The position numbers were made by a program, and so were the translations under genes. A stretch of 10,617 nt of DNA from Candidatus Portnoybacteria bacterium CG08_land_8_20_14_0_20_40_83. GTDB lineage: Bacteria; Patescibacteriota; Minisyncoccia; Portnoybacterales; GWB1-42-6. Below the pieces are notes generated by a model, which searched no databases, was not told the origin of the DNA, and saw only the letters and a list, made by a program, of their open reading frames with translations. The stretch is from NCBI GenBank assembly GCA_002774415.1, contig PEYL01000034.1:1-10617 (forward strand), written 5' to 3'. Positions 1-6,966 of this stretch are shown piece by piece (position 1 is the first letter of the stretch; each line of letters starts with the position of its first letter).

Positions 1-568
1 AACGGCGCATTATTCTGTCGCGCGTGACTTTGGCGATAATTGAGGCGGCAGCGCAGGAAAAAATCTTTTCATCGGCTTTAACAATAGCTTTTTGCGGAAT
101 AATCAAATCTAATTTTATGTTGCCGTCAAGAATTAAAAAATCCAGAGGCTTCAATAAATTACGATCGTAGTTTCTTGAATCCCTCCTTTTTAAATCCTCT
201 ATCGCCTTCATCATCGCCAATTTCGTCGCTTGAAAAATATTAATTCGGTCAATAATCCTATGTGACACAATCCCCACCCCCCATTTAATATCGCTGTGTC
301 GCGTTAATAATTTATACCACTCTTCTCTTTTTATTGCACTTAACTTTTTTGAATCTTTTATATTTTCCAATTTTAAATTTTTAGTTTTAAATTTTAAATT
401 AACCGATGTGCACACAGCGGCCGCAATTACGGGGCCGGCCAGAGGACCGCGACCCGCTTCGTCTAAACCAACTACAATTTTATAACCGCGTTTCCAGCAT
501 TTTATCTCTTCCAAAAAATTAGGGTATTTTTTAATTTTGAATTGAAATTTTGATTTTTGCATTTGCAT
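1..568 (-). CDS. rnhB: Ribonuclease HII, C-terminus cut by window edge
   Basis: RNase HII removes RNA primers and single ribonucleotides misincorporated into DNA, nicking 5' of the ribonucleotide. Read on the minus strand, the protein carries the family signature VVGLDEAGRGPLAGPV at about residues 32-47, with the first catalytic Asp-Glu pair, then the third acidic residue in LILDG, and the fourth in the conserved stretch CAAASIIAKVTRDRIM near the window edge. The C-terminal substrate-binding part lies outside the window. I chose ATG at 568-566, giving an MQMQKSKFQFKIKKYPN extension before the conserved core. A second ATG lies at 562-560. This extension is encoded by AT-rich low-complexity DNA resembling spacer repeats, so the true start is uncertain. 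No Shine-Dalgarno site is visible. The gene is divergent from the membrane-protein gene starting at 626. Function is confident from motifs; start is less so. Confidence 0.93.
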   Translation of the reverse strand, partial: MQMQKSKFQFKIKKYPNFLEEIKCWKRGYKIVVGLDEAGRGPLAGPVIAAAVCTSVNLKFKTKNLKLENIKDSKKLSAIKREEWYKLLTRHSDIKWGVGIVSHRIIDRINIFQATKLAMMKAIEDLKRRDSRNYDRNLLKPLDFLILDGNIKLDLIIPQKAIVKADEKIFSCAAASIIAKVTRDRIMRR

Positions 569-589
569 TTTGAATTTTACCACATAACC

Positions 590-618
590 TTGTTTATCAC
601 TACCATTTTACATATAAT
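590..618 (+). promoter_or_regulatory. Sigma70-type promoter for a leaderless transcript
   Basis: A -35 box TTGTTT (590-595) and a perfect -10 box TATAAT (613-618) are separated by 17 bp. Transcription would start about 7 bases downstream, at 625-626, which is the A of the ATG at 626. No ribosome binding site is present or possible in such a short leader. This suggests a leaderless mRNA. It is a sequence match only; no start-site data are available. Confidence 0.6.
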
Positions 619-625
619 TGATTAT

Positions 626-1237
626 ATGCCAGAAAACAATCAAAAACTCAATCTTAATTGGTCCGCCGCTGAAAAAGCCCTGGCTGAGGGAACTTTTTCT
701 GGTTATAAAATTGGGGTTCTGGAAACCGAAAAAGTATTTGCCAATTTTTTAGAAGAGAAAAAAATACCGGGCCGCGACACTGACGCAAAAATAAAATATG
801 TCGCAAATTTTTTAAGCCGTTCTGAACAGTTAAAATATGCCCGGGAGATTTATAAAAAAATTATAGAGCAGCCGCATTTTGAAATAAGCCACGAAGAAAC
901 AAAACAGGTAATCCAGGGCTATTGGCAGGCCATGCTCGATTTGCAGGAAGCGCTTGTTACTTTAACCGCATGGCAAAAATTGAATCTGCGATTTAAATAT
1001 TTTTTTGCGCAAATTATTAAAAAAATCAAAAAAATTACCGCGCTGTTGGCTGGCCTAATTCTTTTAATTTTATTTTTCTATGAGACTGCGATCGGCAAAA
1101 ATACCACCCTGGCGCTTGGCAAATCCGTGCATTTTTTGGTTTTTAAAATCGGCCCCTGGATTTTAGGTGCTGCCTTAGTTATTTTTCTTTTATGGCTGGG
1201 GCTTAAACTGCTCAAGAAAAAAGGTAGACAATTTTAG
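626..1237 (+). CDS. Hypothetical protein with two C-terminal membrane helices
   Basis: I do not recognise this family. The predicted product is 203 residues. Residues 1-135 are hydrophilic and charged, likely alpha-helical and cytoplasmic, with the segment DTDAKIKYVANFLSRSEQLKYAREIYKKI at 51-79 suggesting a helical repeat (TPR-like spacing, weak). Two hydrophobic segments follow, about 137-157 (ITALLAGLILLILFFYETAIG) and 172-195 (VFKIGPWILGAALVIFLLWLG), ending in a basic tail KKKGRQF. There is no signal peptide, so the protein is probably anchored through its C-terminal hairpin. An upstream in-frame TTG at 557 would add 23 residues, but it overlaps rnhB and the promoter; ATG 626 sits at the predicted transcription start. 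It is followed five bases later by the dnaE leader ORF and may be co-transcribed with dnaE. Function unknown. Confidence 0.75.
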   Translation: MPENNQKLNLNWSAAEKALAEGTFSGYKIGVLETEKVFANFLEEKKIPGRDTDAKIKYVANFLSRSEQLKYAREIYKKIIEQPHFEISHEETKQVIQGYWQAMLDLQEALVTLTAWQKLNLRFKYFFAQIIKKIKKITALLAGLILLILFFYETAIGKNTTLALGKSVHFLVFKIGPWILGAALVIFLLWLGLKLLKKKGRQF

Positions 1238-1241
1238 ATTT

Positions 1242-1316
1242 ATGAAATTTACTCACCTCCACCCCGTAAAAAATTCTCGCTTCGCTCGAATTTCACGGGG
1301 CAAGTGTCCACTATAA
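1242..1316 (+). other. Short leader ORF: remnant copy of the dnaE 5' end, overlapping its start
   Basis: ATG at 1242 opens a 24-residue frame beginning MKFTHLH, then runs through a palindromic repeat and stops at TAA 1314-1316. The TAA shares its last A with the dnaE ATG (TAATG), the arrangement used for translational coupling. KFTHLH is the same peptide that begins DnaE after its initial MP, and the two DNA copies (1245-1262 and 1322-1339) match at 15 of 18 bases with only synonymous differences. A GTCCACT block (1306-1312) after the repeat also recurs at 1340-1346. It is most likely a damaged duplicate of the dnaE start that may now act as a coupling leader; translation is not shown. Confidence 0.55.
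1262..1300 (+). repeat. Palindromic repeat (hairpin) in the dnaE leader
   Basis: Imperfect inverted repeat: CCCCGT (1262-1267) pairs with ACGGGG (1295-1300), and an inner arm ending AAATTC (1271-1276) pairs with GAATTT (1288-1293), with CGCTTCGCT in the loop region. The shape and CGCTTCGCTC core resemble short dispersed palindromes that I recall from CPR genomes, but copy number cannot be judged from this window. It splits the duplicate copy of the dnaE start between its codons for His and Val. Confidence 0.7.
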
Positions 1317-4300
1317 TGCCTAAATTTACTCATTTACACGTCCACTCGCACTATTCCCTTCTCGACGGTTTGCCAAAAATCGACGAGCTGATTGATTTTG
1401 CACTAGCCCAAGGCATGGATTCTCTGGCTGTCACCGACCACGGCTCAATGTATGGAGCAGTTGAATTTTACAAAAAAGCTAAGGCAAAGGGGCTGAAACC
1501 TGTCATCGGTTCGGAAATGTATCTTGCGCCAGAAGGAATGTTGAACAAACGTCCGAAAATAGATGACAAACGCCATCATTTAGTCGTCTTGATAAAAAAC
1601 AAGGAAGGCTATGAAAACTTAGTCAAATTAACAACCAAGGCATGGCTTGAGGGATTTTATTACAAGCCTCGTATTGACAAAGAATTATTAAAAAAACACA
1701 GCGCCGGACTTATCGGCTTATCGGCGTGTTTAAGCGGAGAAATTCCTGTCGCAATTTATAACGGCGACCTGGCAAAAGCCGCAAAACTGGCGTTTGAATA
1801 TCAGGAAATTTTCGGGCCTGGAAATTTTTATTTGGAGCTTGAGCACCATCCGGGTTTAAAAGATCAAGAACCGACTAATCAAGCCATGATAAAAATTGCA
1901 AAAAAATTAAAAATTCCTCTTGTCGCCACAAATGACGTCCATTATTTAAGGCCGGAGGATGCCGAAGCGCAGGATATTTTAATGGCCGTCAATACTAACG
2001 CCAAATTAGAAAATGAAGAACGCCTGAGTATGAGAGCCGACGACTTTTCTTTACAGTCGTCAAAACAGATGGCCGAATGGTTTGCCCAAACGCCCGACGC
2101 AATTGAAAATACGCAAAAAATTGTAGAAAAATGTAATTTTGAATTTGAATTGGGTAAAATCCAACTGCCTGAATTTAAAATGCCGGGCAAAAAATCAGCT
2201 GATGAATATTTAAAGGAACTGGCTTATCAGGGAATCAGCCGGCGCTACAAAACAACCACAAAACAAATTCTTGACCGCCTTGAGTTTGAATTAAATGTCA
2301 TAAAGCAAACCGGTTTTGCTTCTTATTTTTTAATTGTCCAAGATTTTGTCAATTGGGCAAAACAAAATAATATTGTAGTTGGCCCAGGCCGCGGCTCGGC
2401 CGCCGGCTCAATTGTCTCTTATCTTTTAAATATCACCGATATTGACCCGATAAAATACGAACTTCTTTTTGAAAGATTTTTAAATCCCGAAAGAATTTCC
2501 ATGCCCGACATTGATTTGGATTTTGCAGACACGAGGCGCGATGAAGTGATTTCTTATGTGCGAAAAAAATATGGAGATGACCACGTTGCCCAGATAATTA
2601 CTTTTGGAACAATGGCGGCTCGAGCCGCCATCAGAGACTCGGGCCGCGCGATGGGATATTCCTATAACCTCTGCGATCAGGTCGCAAAAATGATACCGGC
2701 CGAAGTTGGCCAAACATTGGAAAGAGCTCTGCATGAAGCAATTGACCTACACCAATTATATGATTCCGATGAGCAGGTCAAAAAATTAGTGGATACTGCC
2801 ATGAAGTTGGAGGGTGTTGCCAGGCACGCTTCAACTCACGCGGCCGGCGTTGTCATTACAAAAGAACCGCTTGAAAAAATTGTCGCACTCCAGCATCCCA
2901 CCCAGGACGACGAAACAATTGTCACACAATATGAAATGTATTCAATTGAAGACCTGGGGCTTTTAAAAATGGATTTTTTGGGGCTGAAAACCCTGACCCA
3001 GATTGAAAACACAATTGCCATTGTCAAAAAAACAAAAAATGAAATAATTGATATTTCAAGTTTGGCGCTTGACGACCAAAAAACTTTCAAGCTTCTGCAG
3101 GAAGGAAAAACCACGGGCGTGTTCCAGCTTGAATCGGGCGGCATGAAGCGCTCTTTAAAAGAGCTCAAACCGACCGATTTTGAAGATATTATCGCTATGG
3201 TATCGCTTTATCGGCCCGGCCCGATGGAACTTCTTCCGGAATTTATTGCCAGAAAACATGGTGCCAAAAAAATAGAATATATCCATCCGACATTAGAGAA
3301 AATTTTAAAAAAAACTTACGGCATCTGTGTCTATCAGGAACAGTTGATGGAAATTGCAAAGGAACTGGCAGGATTTTCTTTGGCCCAGGCCGACATACTG
3401 AGAAAAGCGGTCGGCAAAAAAATTAAAAAATTATTGGATGAGCAAAGAGAAAAAATGATTGACGGCATGATAAAAAATAATATTCCGCCAAAAACCGCCG
3501 AGCAAATTTGGCTCTGGATTGAACCTTTCGCCCGCTACGGATTCAATAAATCCCACGCCACCTGCTATGCTCTAATCGGCTATCAGACCGCCTATTTAAA
3601 AACCCATTACCCGACCGAGTTTATGGTCGCCATAATGAATTCGGAGCAAGATGATATTGAACGGATTGCTTTTTTGGTAAATGAATGCAACCAGATGAAA
3701 ATTCAGGTCTTGCCGCCCGATATAAATGAAAGCTTGGAAAATTTCACGGTTATCAAAAACGGGTTGATGCGGTTTGGTTTGGTCGCCATAAAAAATGTCG
3801 GCCAAAATGTGGTTGAAGCAATCGTCAAAGAACGCAAAGCCAACGGACCTTATATATCTATTTCAGATTTTGTTGAGCGAGTGCGCGACAAAGACCTAAA
3901 TAAAAAATCTCTGGAAAGCCTGGTCAAGTGCGGAACAATGGATAAATTGGGAGAGCGCGGCCAGCTTCTTTTCAATATGGAACATATCCTTAATTTTTCC
4001 CGCGAAATTTCCATATCAAAAAGCAATGGCCAGGCCGGTTTGTTTGACGCGCTTGCCGCTGATTCCAAAACCAACGGCCTGCCGCCCTTAAAACTAATTC
4101 CGGCCCCGCCGGCCGGAAAGAAAGAGCGTCTTTCTTGGGAAAAAGAACTGCTGGGGCTTTATGTTTCAGAGCATCCGGTCAAAGAATATTTACCCTACAT
4201 TGAAAAAATGGCGCTTCCTTGTTCCAAACTTTCTGCCCAGCTGGCAGGAAAAAATGTTTCCTGCGGCGGCGTTATTTCTAAAATACAAAAAATTATTACC

Positions 4301-4519
4301 CGCACGGGCAAGCCGATGCTGTTTGTCACGCTTGAAGACGAAAAAGCAAAAATTGAAGTTTTGGTTTTTCCCAATACTTTAGAACGTACAGCTACTGTCT
4401 GGCAGGAAGACAAGCCGGTTATAGTTTCCGGCCGACTGAATGATAAAGAAGGAAATTTGAAATTGCTTTGTGAGGAAGTGAGGGAATTAAATGAGAATCA
4501 TTTAAAGAATCACGGATGA
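1316..4519 (+). CDS. dnaE: DNA polymerase III alpha subunit
   Basis: Replicative DNA polymerase of the C family. The product is 1067 residues from ATG 1316 (GTG 1304 would add MSTI; ATG is preferred because KFTHLHVHS follows directly, as in the family). Domains in order: PHP domain (about 1-280) starting HLHVHSHYSLLDG, with VTDHG, SACLSGE and NDVHYL motifs; polymerase core with GPGRGSAAGS near 357-366, the catalytic PDIDLDF at about 397-403 and the third Asp in LLKMDFLGLKTL; the YGICVYQEQLM region; helix-hairpin-helix; and a C-terminal OB fold around VSCGGVISKIQKIITRTGKPMLFVTLED. The nine metal-binding PHP residues appear intact (H6, H8, D17, H42, E67, H88, C138, D207, H209), so it may proofread by itself. 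It ends shortly after the OB fold, shorter than E. coli DnaE (1160). No Shine-Dalgarno site is visible; the start overlaps the leader ORF stop as TAATG. Confidence 0.97.
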   Translation: MPKFTHLHVHSHYSLLDGLPKIDELIDFALAQGMDSLAVTDHGSMYGAVEFYKKAKAKGLKPVIGSEMYLAPEGMLNKRPKIDDKRHHLVVLIKNKEGYENLVKLTTKAWLEGFYYKPRIDKELLKKHSAGLIGLSACLSGEIPVAIYNGDLAKAAKLAFEYQEIFGPGNFYLELEHHPGLKDQEPTNQAMIKIAKKLKIPLVATNDVHYLRPEDAEAQDILMAVNTNAKLENEERLSMRADDFSLQSSKQMAEWFAQTPDAIENTQKIVEKCNFEFELGKIQLPEFKMPGKKSADEYLKELAYQGISRRYKTTTKQILDRLEFELNVIKQTGFASYFLIVQDFVNWAKQNNIVVGPGRGSAAGSIVSYLLNITDIDPIKYELLFERFLNPERISMPDIDLDFADTRRDEVISYVRKKYGDDHVAQIITFGTMAARAAIRDSGRAMGYSYNLCDQVAKMIPAEVGQTLERALHEAIDLHQLYDSDEQVKKLVDTAMKLEGVARHASTHAAGVVITKEPLEKIVALQHPTQDDETIVTQYEMYSIEDLGLLKMDFLGLKTLTQIENTIAIVKKTKNEIIDISSLALDDQKTFKLLQEGKTTGVFQLESGGMKRSLKELKPTDFEDIIAMVSLYRPGPMELLPEFIARKHGAKKIEYIHPTLEKILKKTYGICVYQEQLMEIAKELAGFSLAQADILRKAVGKKIKKLLDEQREKMIDGMIKNNIPPKTAEQIWLWIEPFARYGFNKSHATCYALIGYQTAYLKTHYPTEFMVAIMNSEQDDIERIAFLVNECNQMKIQVLPPDINESLENFTVIKNGLMRFGLVAIKNVGQNVVEAIVKERKANGPYISISDFVERVRDKDLNKKSLESLVKCGTMDKLGERGQLLFNMEHILNFSREISISKSNGQAGLFDALAADSKTNGLPPLKLIPAPPAGKKERLSWEKELLGLYVSEHPVKEYLPYIEKMALPCSKLSAQLAGKNVSCGGVISKIQKIITRTGKPMLFVTLEDEKAKIEVLVFPNTLERTATVWQEDKPVIVSGRLNDKEGNLKLLCEEVRELNENHLKNHG

Positions 4520-4529
4520 AATTTGTTTA

Positions 4530-4558
4530 TTGACACAGTATTTACAAAATGCTATTTT
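4530..4558 (+). promoter_or_regulatory. Promoter of the T-box leader
   Basis: A perfect -35 hexamer TTGACA (4530-4535) is followed after 17 bp by TATTTT (4553-4558) as -10. An overlapping TATAAT at 4559-4564 is a better -10 but 23 bp away, too far for normal spacing. Transcription would begin around 4565, at the start of the structured leader and 11 bases or more after the dnaE stop. Confidence 0.6.
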
Positions 4559-4721
4559 TATAATCAAGAGCTGTGATATGGCTTCACCAACCATTGACCC
4601 CGGTCAGATAGCGCTTCGCGCATCTAACGGGGCGAGGCTCTCGTAAGCCGCCAACGTTAAAGGCGCACAAAGTGGCCCGTTTGTTGTATAAACGGTCAAC
4701 TTGGGTGGAACCGCGGGCTTG

Positions 4722-4745
4722 TCCTTCCGAAGCTTTAGCGAAGGA
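4722..4745 (+). repeat. Palindromic repeat between the two T-box antiterminator arms
   Basis: TCCTTC (4722-4727) and GAAGGA (4740-4745) form an inverted repeat around CGAAGCTTTAGC. On the minus strand it would read FAKASEG, a peptide pattern I associate with dispersed repeats in CPR genomes (recollection, not verified). It sits in the variable loop of the antiterminator, where extra hairpins are tolerated. Confidence 0.55.
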
Positions 4746-4756
4746 GGAAATAGAAG

Positions 4757-4808
4757 AACCCCGTCCCAAGAACTTGCTATTTTAGCGAATTCTTGAGATG
4801 GGGTTTTT
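4757..4808 (+). terminator. Intrinsic terminator of the T-box riboswitch
   Basis: A long hairpin pairs AACCCCGTCCCAAGAA (4757-4772) with TTCTTGAGATGGGGTT (4790-4805), with only a G-U wobble and one mismatch, extended by TTGCT (4774-4778) with AGCGA (4784-4788). A T run (4804-4808) follows. Its 5' arm is the same sequence that closes the antiterminator, making the two structures mutually exclusive. The hairpin lies seven bases beyond the stop of the minus-strand gene and could also help end that gene's transcripts, but its T tract in that direction is poor. Confidence 0.9.
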
Positions 4809-4814
4809 GTCATA

Positions 4815-5102
4815 TTATTGCTTTTTTACAACCTGCGCATGCAGAAAGTCCCAAGTTCTCTGTTGCATAGGCTCCTTATCATTACAGCCGCACTCTCTGC
4901 AATCAACCTGAAGCCGCATAACAAGAGTTTTTTCTTCATTAAAAACTTCCTTAAATTGGATAGGACATCGTTGATCAATTAACCCTGCCTGAGTTCCACA
5001 ATTAGGACAGCATAAATAAAGAACTTCTTCTGGCAAGTCAACTGAACCTACGCCTCGGTCTTTAACCAGATCTCCTAGCCCTATTTTCGTCCTTGAAGCC
5101 AT
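4815..5102 (-). CDS. Small zinc-ribbon protein, function unknown
   Basis: The product is 95 residues with two CxxC knuckles: CCPNCG at 31-36 and CRECGC at 68-73, about 33 residues apart, with an extra Cys at 46. This is the layout of a zinc ribbon, which could bind nucleic acid or protein, but I do not recognise the family. The middle strand EKTLVMRLQVDCRECG is beta-like, as expected for a ribbon. The start ATG at 5102 is supported by a strong Shine-Dalgarno site AAGGAGGTG with seven bases before the ATG, unlike the neighbouring core genes. It lies head-on between the T-box terminator and thrS, so any T-box readthrough toward thrS would be antisense to it. It shares the AT-rich region 5103-5189 with the divergent thrS promoter; a possible -35 TTGACT on the minus strand lies at 5161-5156. 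Likely a later arrival (inference). Confidence 0.8.
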   Translation of the reverse strand: MASRTKIGLGDLVKDRGVGSVDLPEEVLYLCCPNCGTQAGLIDQRCPIQFKEVFNEEKTLVMRLQVDCRECGCNDKEPMQQRTWDFLHAQVVKKQ

Positions 5103-5154
5103 TTAACTCACCTCCTTAAGAACTTTTTATTTAGACTAACTCAAAAATAAAAAA

Positions 5155-5181
5155 TAGTCAAAAATTTTAAAATAATATAAT
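5155..5181 (+). promoter_or_regulatory. thrS promoter, leaderless-type spacing
   Basis: A perfect -10 TATAAT (5176-5181) ends eight bases before the thrS ATG, so transcription would begin at or within a few bases of the start codon. The -35 is weak: TAGTCA (5155-5160), 15 bp away. No Shine-Dalgarno site is present. This resembles the promoter and start arrangement at 590-626. Confidence 0.5.
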
Positions 5182-5189
5182 TCAAATAT

Positions 5190-6959
5190 ATGGAAAACAA
5201 AAATAACAAATTAGACATATTAAGACATTCAACATCTCATATCTTGGCCTCGGCAGTGCTTGATATGTTCCCCGAAGCTAAATTTGGCATCGGGCCGACA
5301 GTTGAGGGCGGCTTTTATTATGATTTCGATTTGCCGCGCACGCTTATTCCCGAGGATTTACCGATTCTGGAAGAAAAAATACGCGCAATAATCAAGCAAA
5401 ATCTGGCGTTTGAGAAAAAACAGATTGACGTCAAAAAAGCGCAGGAATTATTTAAAAAGGCCAAACAACCATATAAAGTTGAATTGATAAAAGATTTAGT
5501 AAAAGAAGAAAAGGCAACTCTTCGACAGGCTCAGGGCAAGAAAGTCACGATCTATAAAACCGGCAATTTTGTTGACCTTTGCCGCGGCCCGCACATTGAT
5601 TCAACCGGCGAAATAAAATCTGATGCTTTTAAGCTCTTGAAAATCGCCGGCGCCTATTGGCGCGGTTCGGAAAAAAATAAAATGCTGCAAAGAATCTACG
5701 GAACAGCATTTGAAAATAAAAAAGATTTAGAAGCTTATCTTAAAAAGCTGGAAGAGGCAGAAAAACGAGACCATAGAAAACTAGGCAAGGATTTGGATTT
5801 ATTTAGCCTGCCGGAACTGGCCGGCGGCGGCTTGCCTGTCTGGCATCCAAAAGGCGCAGTTGTGCGCCAAACAATTGAAGACTTCTGGAAAAAAGAACAT
5901 CAAGCAAAAGATTATAAGCTTGTCTATTCTCCGCATATCGGCAATATAAATATTTGGAAAAAATCAGGCCATTGGGATTTTTATCGCGAAAATCTCTATT
6001 CGCCCATTAAAATTGATACCGAAGAATATCTTTTGAAACCGATGAATTGTCCTTTTCATATTTTTGTTTATCAAAGCCAGACAAGAAGCTATAAAGACCT
6101 GCCTCTCCGTTATGCGGAGCTGGGCACAGTTTACAGATACGAACGTTCGGGAGTTCTTCACGGCTTAACCAGAGTGCGCGGCTTTACCCAGGATGACGCT
6201 CATATTTTTTGCACCCCGGAACAGTTGAGTGAAGAACTGGTCAGGATTATTGAATTTGCGGTGAAAATGCTGAAAGTTTTCGGATTCAGCGATTATGACA
6301 TTTTTCTTTCAACCCGGCCGGAAAAATTTATCGGCAATGAAAAAATTTGGGATAAAGCAACAAAGGCGCTTAAATATGCGCTTGATAAAACCGGATTAAA
6401 ATACCAGATTGACCCGGGCGAAGGCGTTTTTTACGGGCCCAAAATTGACATAAAAATAAAAGATGCGCTTGACCGCGCCTGGCAATGCACCACTATTCAA
6501 GTTGATTTTAACCTGCCCGAAAGATTTGATGTTTCCTACATAGATGAAAAAGGCAAAAAACAGCAGCCGATTATGATTCATCGGGCGCTGCTCGGCTCGC
6601 TGGAAAGATTTATTGGGGTTTTAATTGAACATTATGCCGGCGCATTTCCTGTGTGGCTAGCACCAGAACAAGTCTGGATTTTGCCGATTGGCTCGCGGCA
6701 TAAAGAATATGCTTTAAAAGTCGCCGAGGCGTTGAAGCAACAAAATATCCGCGTTGTTGTTAAAAACGAAAATGAAACCATCGGCAAAAAAATCCGCGAC
6801 GGCGAACTGCAAAAAATTCCTTATCTTCTGGTCGTCGGCGACAAAGAAATCTCTGCCGAATCCGTCGCCGTCAGAGAGCGCGGCAAAGGCGATTTAGGAC
6901 CGATAAAATTAGATAAATTTATTGAAAAAATTATTGACGAGATAAAGATAAAAAAATAG
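5190..6959 (+). CDS. thrS: Threonine--tRNA ligase, lacking the N-terminal TGS domain
   Basis: Charges tRNA-Thr with threonine in the cytoplasm. The product is 589 residues against 642 in E. coli. The missing part is the TGS domain: the protein begins directly with the editing domain (LRHSTSHILA, H13 and H17; CRGPH, C131 and H135), which hydrolyses Ser-tRNA-Thr. The class II catalytic domain has KPMNCPFH (zinc ligand C287), the motif 2 region ELGTVYRYERSGVLHGLTRVRGFTQDDAH (H338), WQCTTIQVDF, and IHRALLGSLERFIG (H464). The three zinc ligands are present. The C-terminal anticodon-binding domain starts near VWILPIGSRHKEYA. Residues 110-116 (TLRQAQG) just before KKVTIYKTGNFVDLCRGPH look like an insertion encoded by a short repeat. 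ATG 5190 has no ribosome site and fits a leaderless start. The T-box at 4565-4808 points at this gene, but a minus-strand gene intervenes. Confidence 0.97.
   Translation: MENKNNKLDILRHSTSHILASAVLDMFPEAKFGIGPTVEGGFYYDFDLPRTLIPEDLPILEEKIRAIIKQNLAFEKKQIDVKKAQELFKKAKQPYKVELIKDLVKEEKATLRQAQGKKVTIYKTGNFVDLCRGPHIDSTGEIKSDAFKLLKIAGAYWRGSEKNKMLQRIYGTAFENKKDLEAYLKKLEEAEKRDHRKLGKDLDLFSLPELAGGGLPVWHPKGAVVRQTIEDFWKKEHQAKDYKLVYSPHIGNINIWKKSGHWDFYRENLYSPIKIDTEEYLLKPMNCPFHIFVYQSQTRSYKDLPLRYAELGTVYRYERSGVLHGLTRVRGFTQDDAHIFCTPEQLSEELVRIIEFAVKMLKVFGFSDYDIFLSTRPEKFIGNEKIWDKATKALKYALDKTGLKYQIDPGEGVFYGPKIDIKIKDALDRAWQCTTIQVDFNLPERFDVSYIDEKGKKQQPIMIHRALLGSLERFIGVLIEHYAGAFPVWLAPEQVWILPIGSRHKEYALKVAEALKQQNIRVVVKNENETIGKKIRDGELQKIPYLLVVGDKEISAESVAVRERGKGDLGPIKLDKFIEKIIDEIKIKK
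5520..5536 (+). repeat. Short repeat-like insertion inside thrS
   Basis: The stretch CTTCGACAGGCTCAGGG encodes LRQAQG and falls between the editing-domain helix and the conserved VTIYKTGNFVDLCRGPH strand. The sequence type (CGACA-GCTCAGG) is one I recall as a dispersed repeat in many bacterial genomes. Only one copy lies in this window, so the repeat status is inferred. Confidence 0.4.
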
Positions 6960-6966
6960 TATACGG

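Larger units (their letters stand above)
4565..4808 (+). promoter_or_regulatory. T-box riboswitch, probably tRNA-Thr sensing
   Basis: T-box leaders sense the charging state of a tRNA and control transcription termination. The core GGGTGGAACCGCG (4703-4715) matches the T-box consensus exactly. The antiterminator can be drawn completely: CTTGGG (4700-4705) pairs with CCCAAG (4765-4770), the seven-base bulge TGGAACC (4706-4712) would bind the tRNA acceptor end, and GCGGG (4713-4717) pairs with CCCGT (4760-4764). TGGA predicts a tRNA with U at the discriminator position. Upstream are a compound hairpin (CCCCG 4598-4602 with CGGGG 4628-4632; AGAT 4606-4609 with ATCT 4622-4625) and a stem III-like hairpin (CCGTTT 4677-4682 with AAACGG 4690-4695). 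I could not resolve the specifier loop; ACA at 4667-4669 followed by A is one candidate Thr codon. The Thr assignment rests mainly on thrS being the next gene on this strand, although a minus-strand gene lies between. Confidence 0.9.

Noticed and set aside
1312..1317. TATAAT as a dnaE promoter
   Set aside because: It overlaps the ATG, so transcription would begin inside the coding sequence; it arises from the TAATG overlap.
4559..4564. TATAAT as the -10 box of the T-box promoter
   Set aside because: It is 23 bp from TTGACA, outside normal spacing; TATTTT at 17 bp fits better, although the TATAAT could act with another -35.
4584..4813. Two minus-strand open frames (61 and 69 residues) over the dnaE-zinc ribbon gap
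   Set aside because: They lie on the opposite strand of a structured T-box leader, contain repeat-encoded peptide (FAKASEG) and have no ribosome site; the RNA structure explains the sequence.
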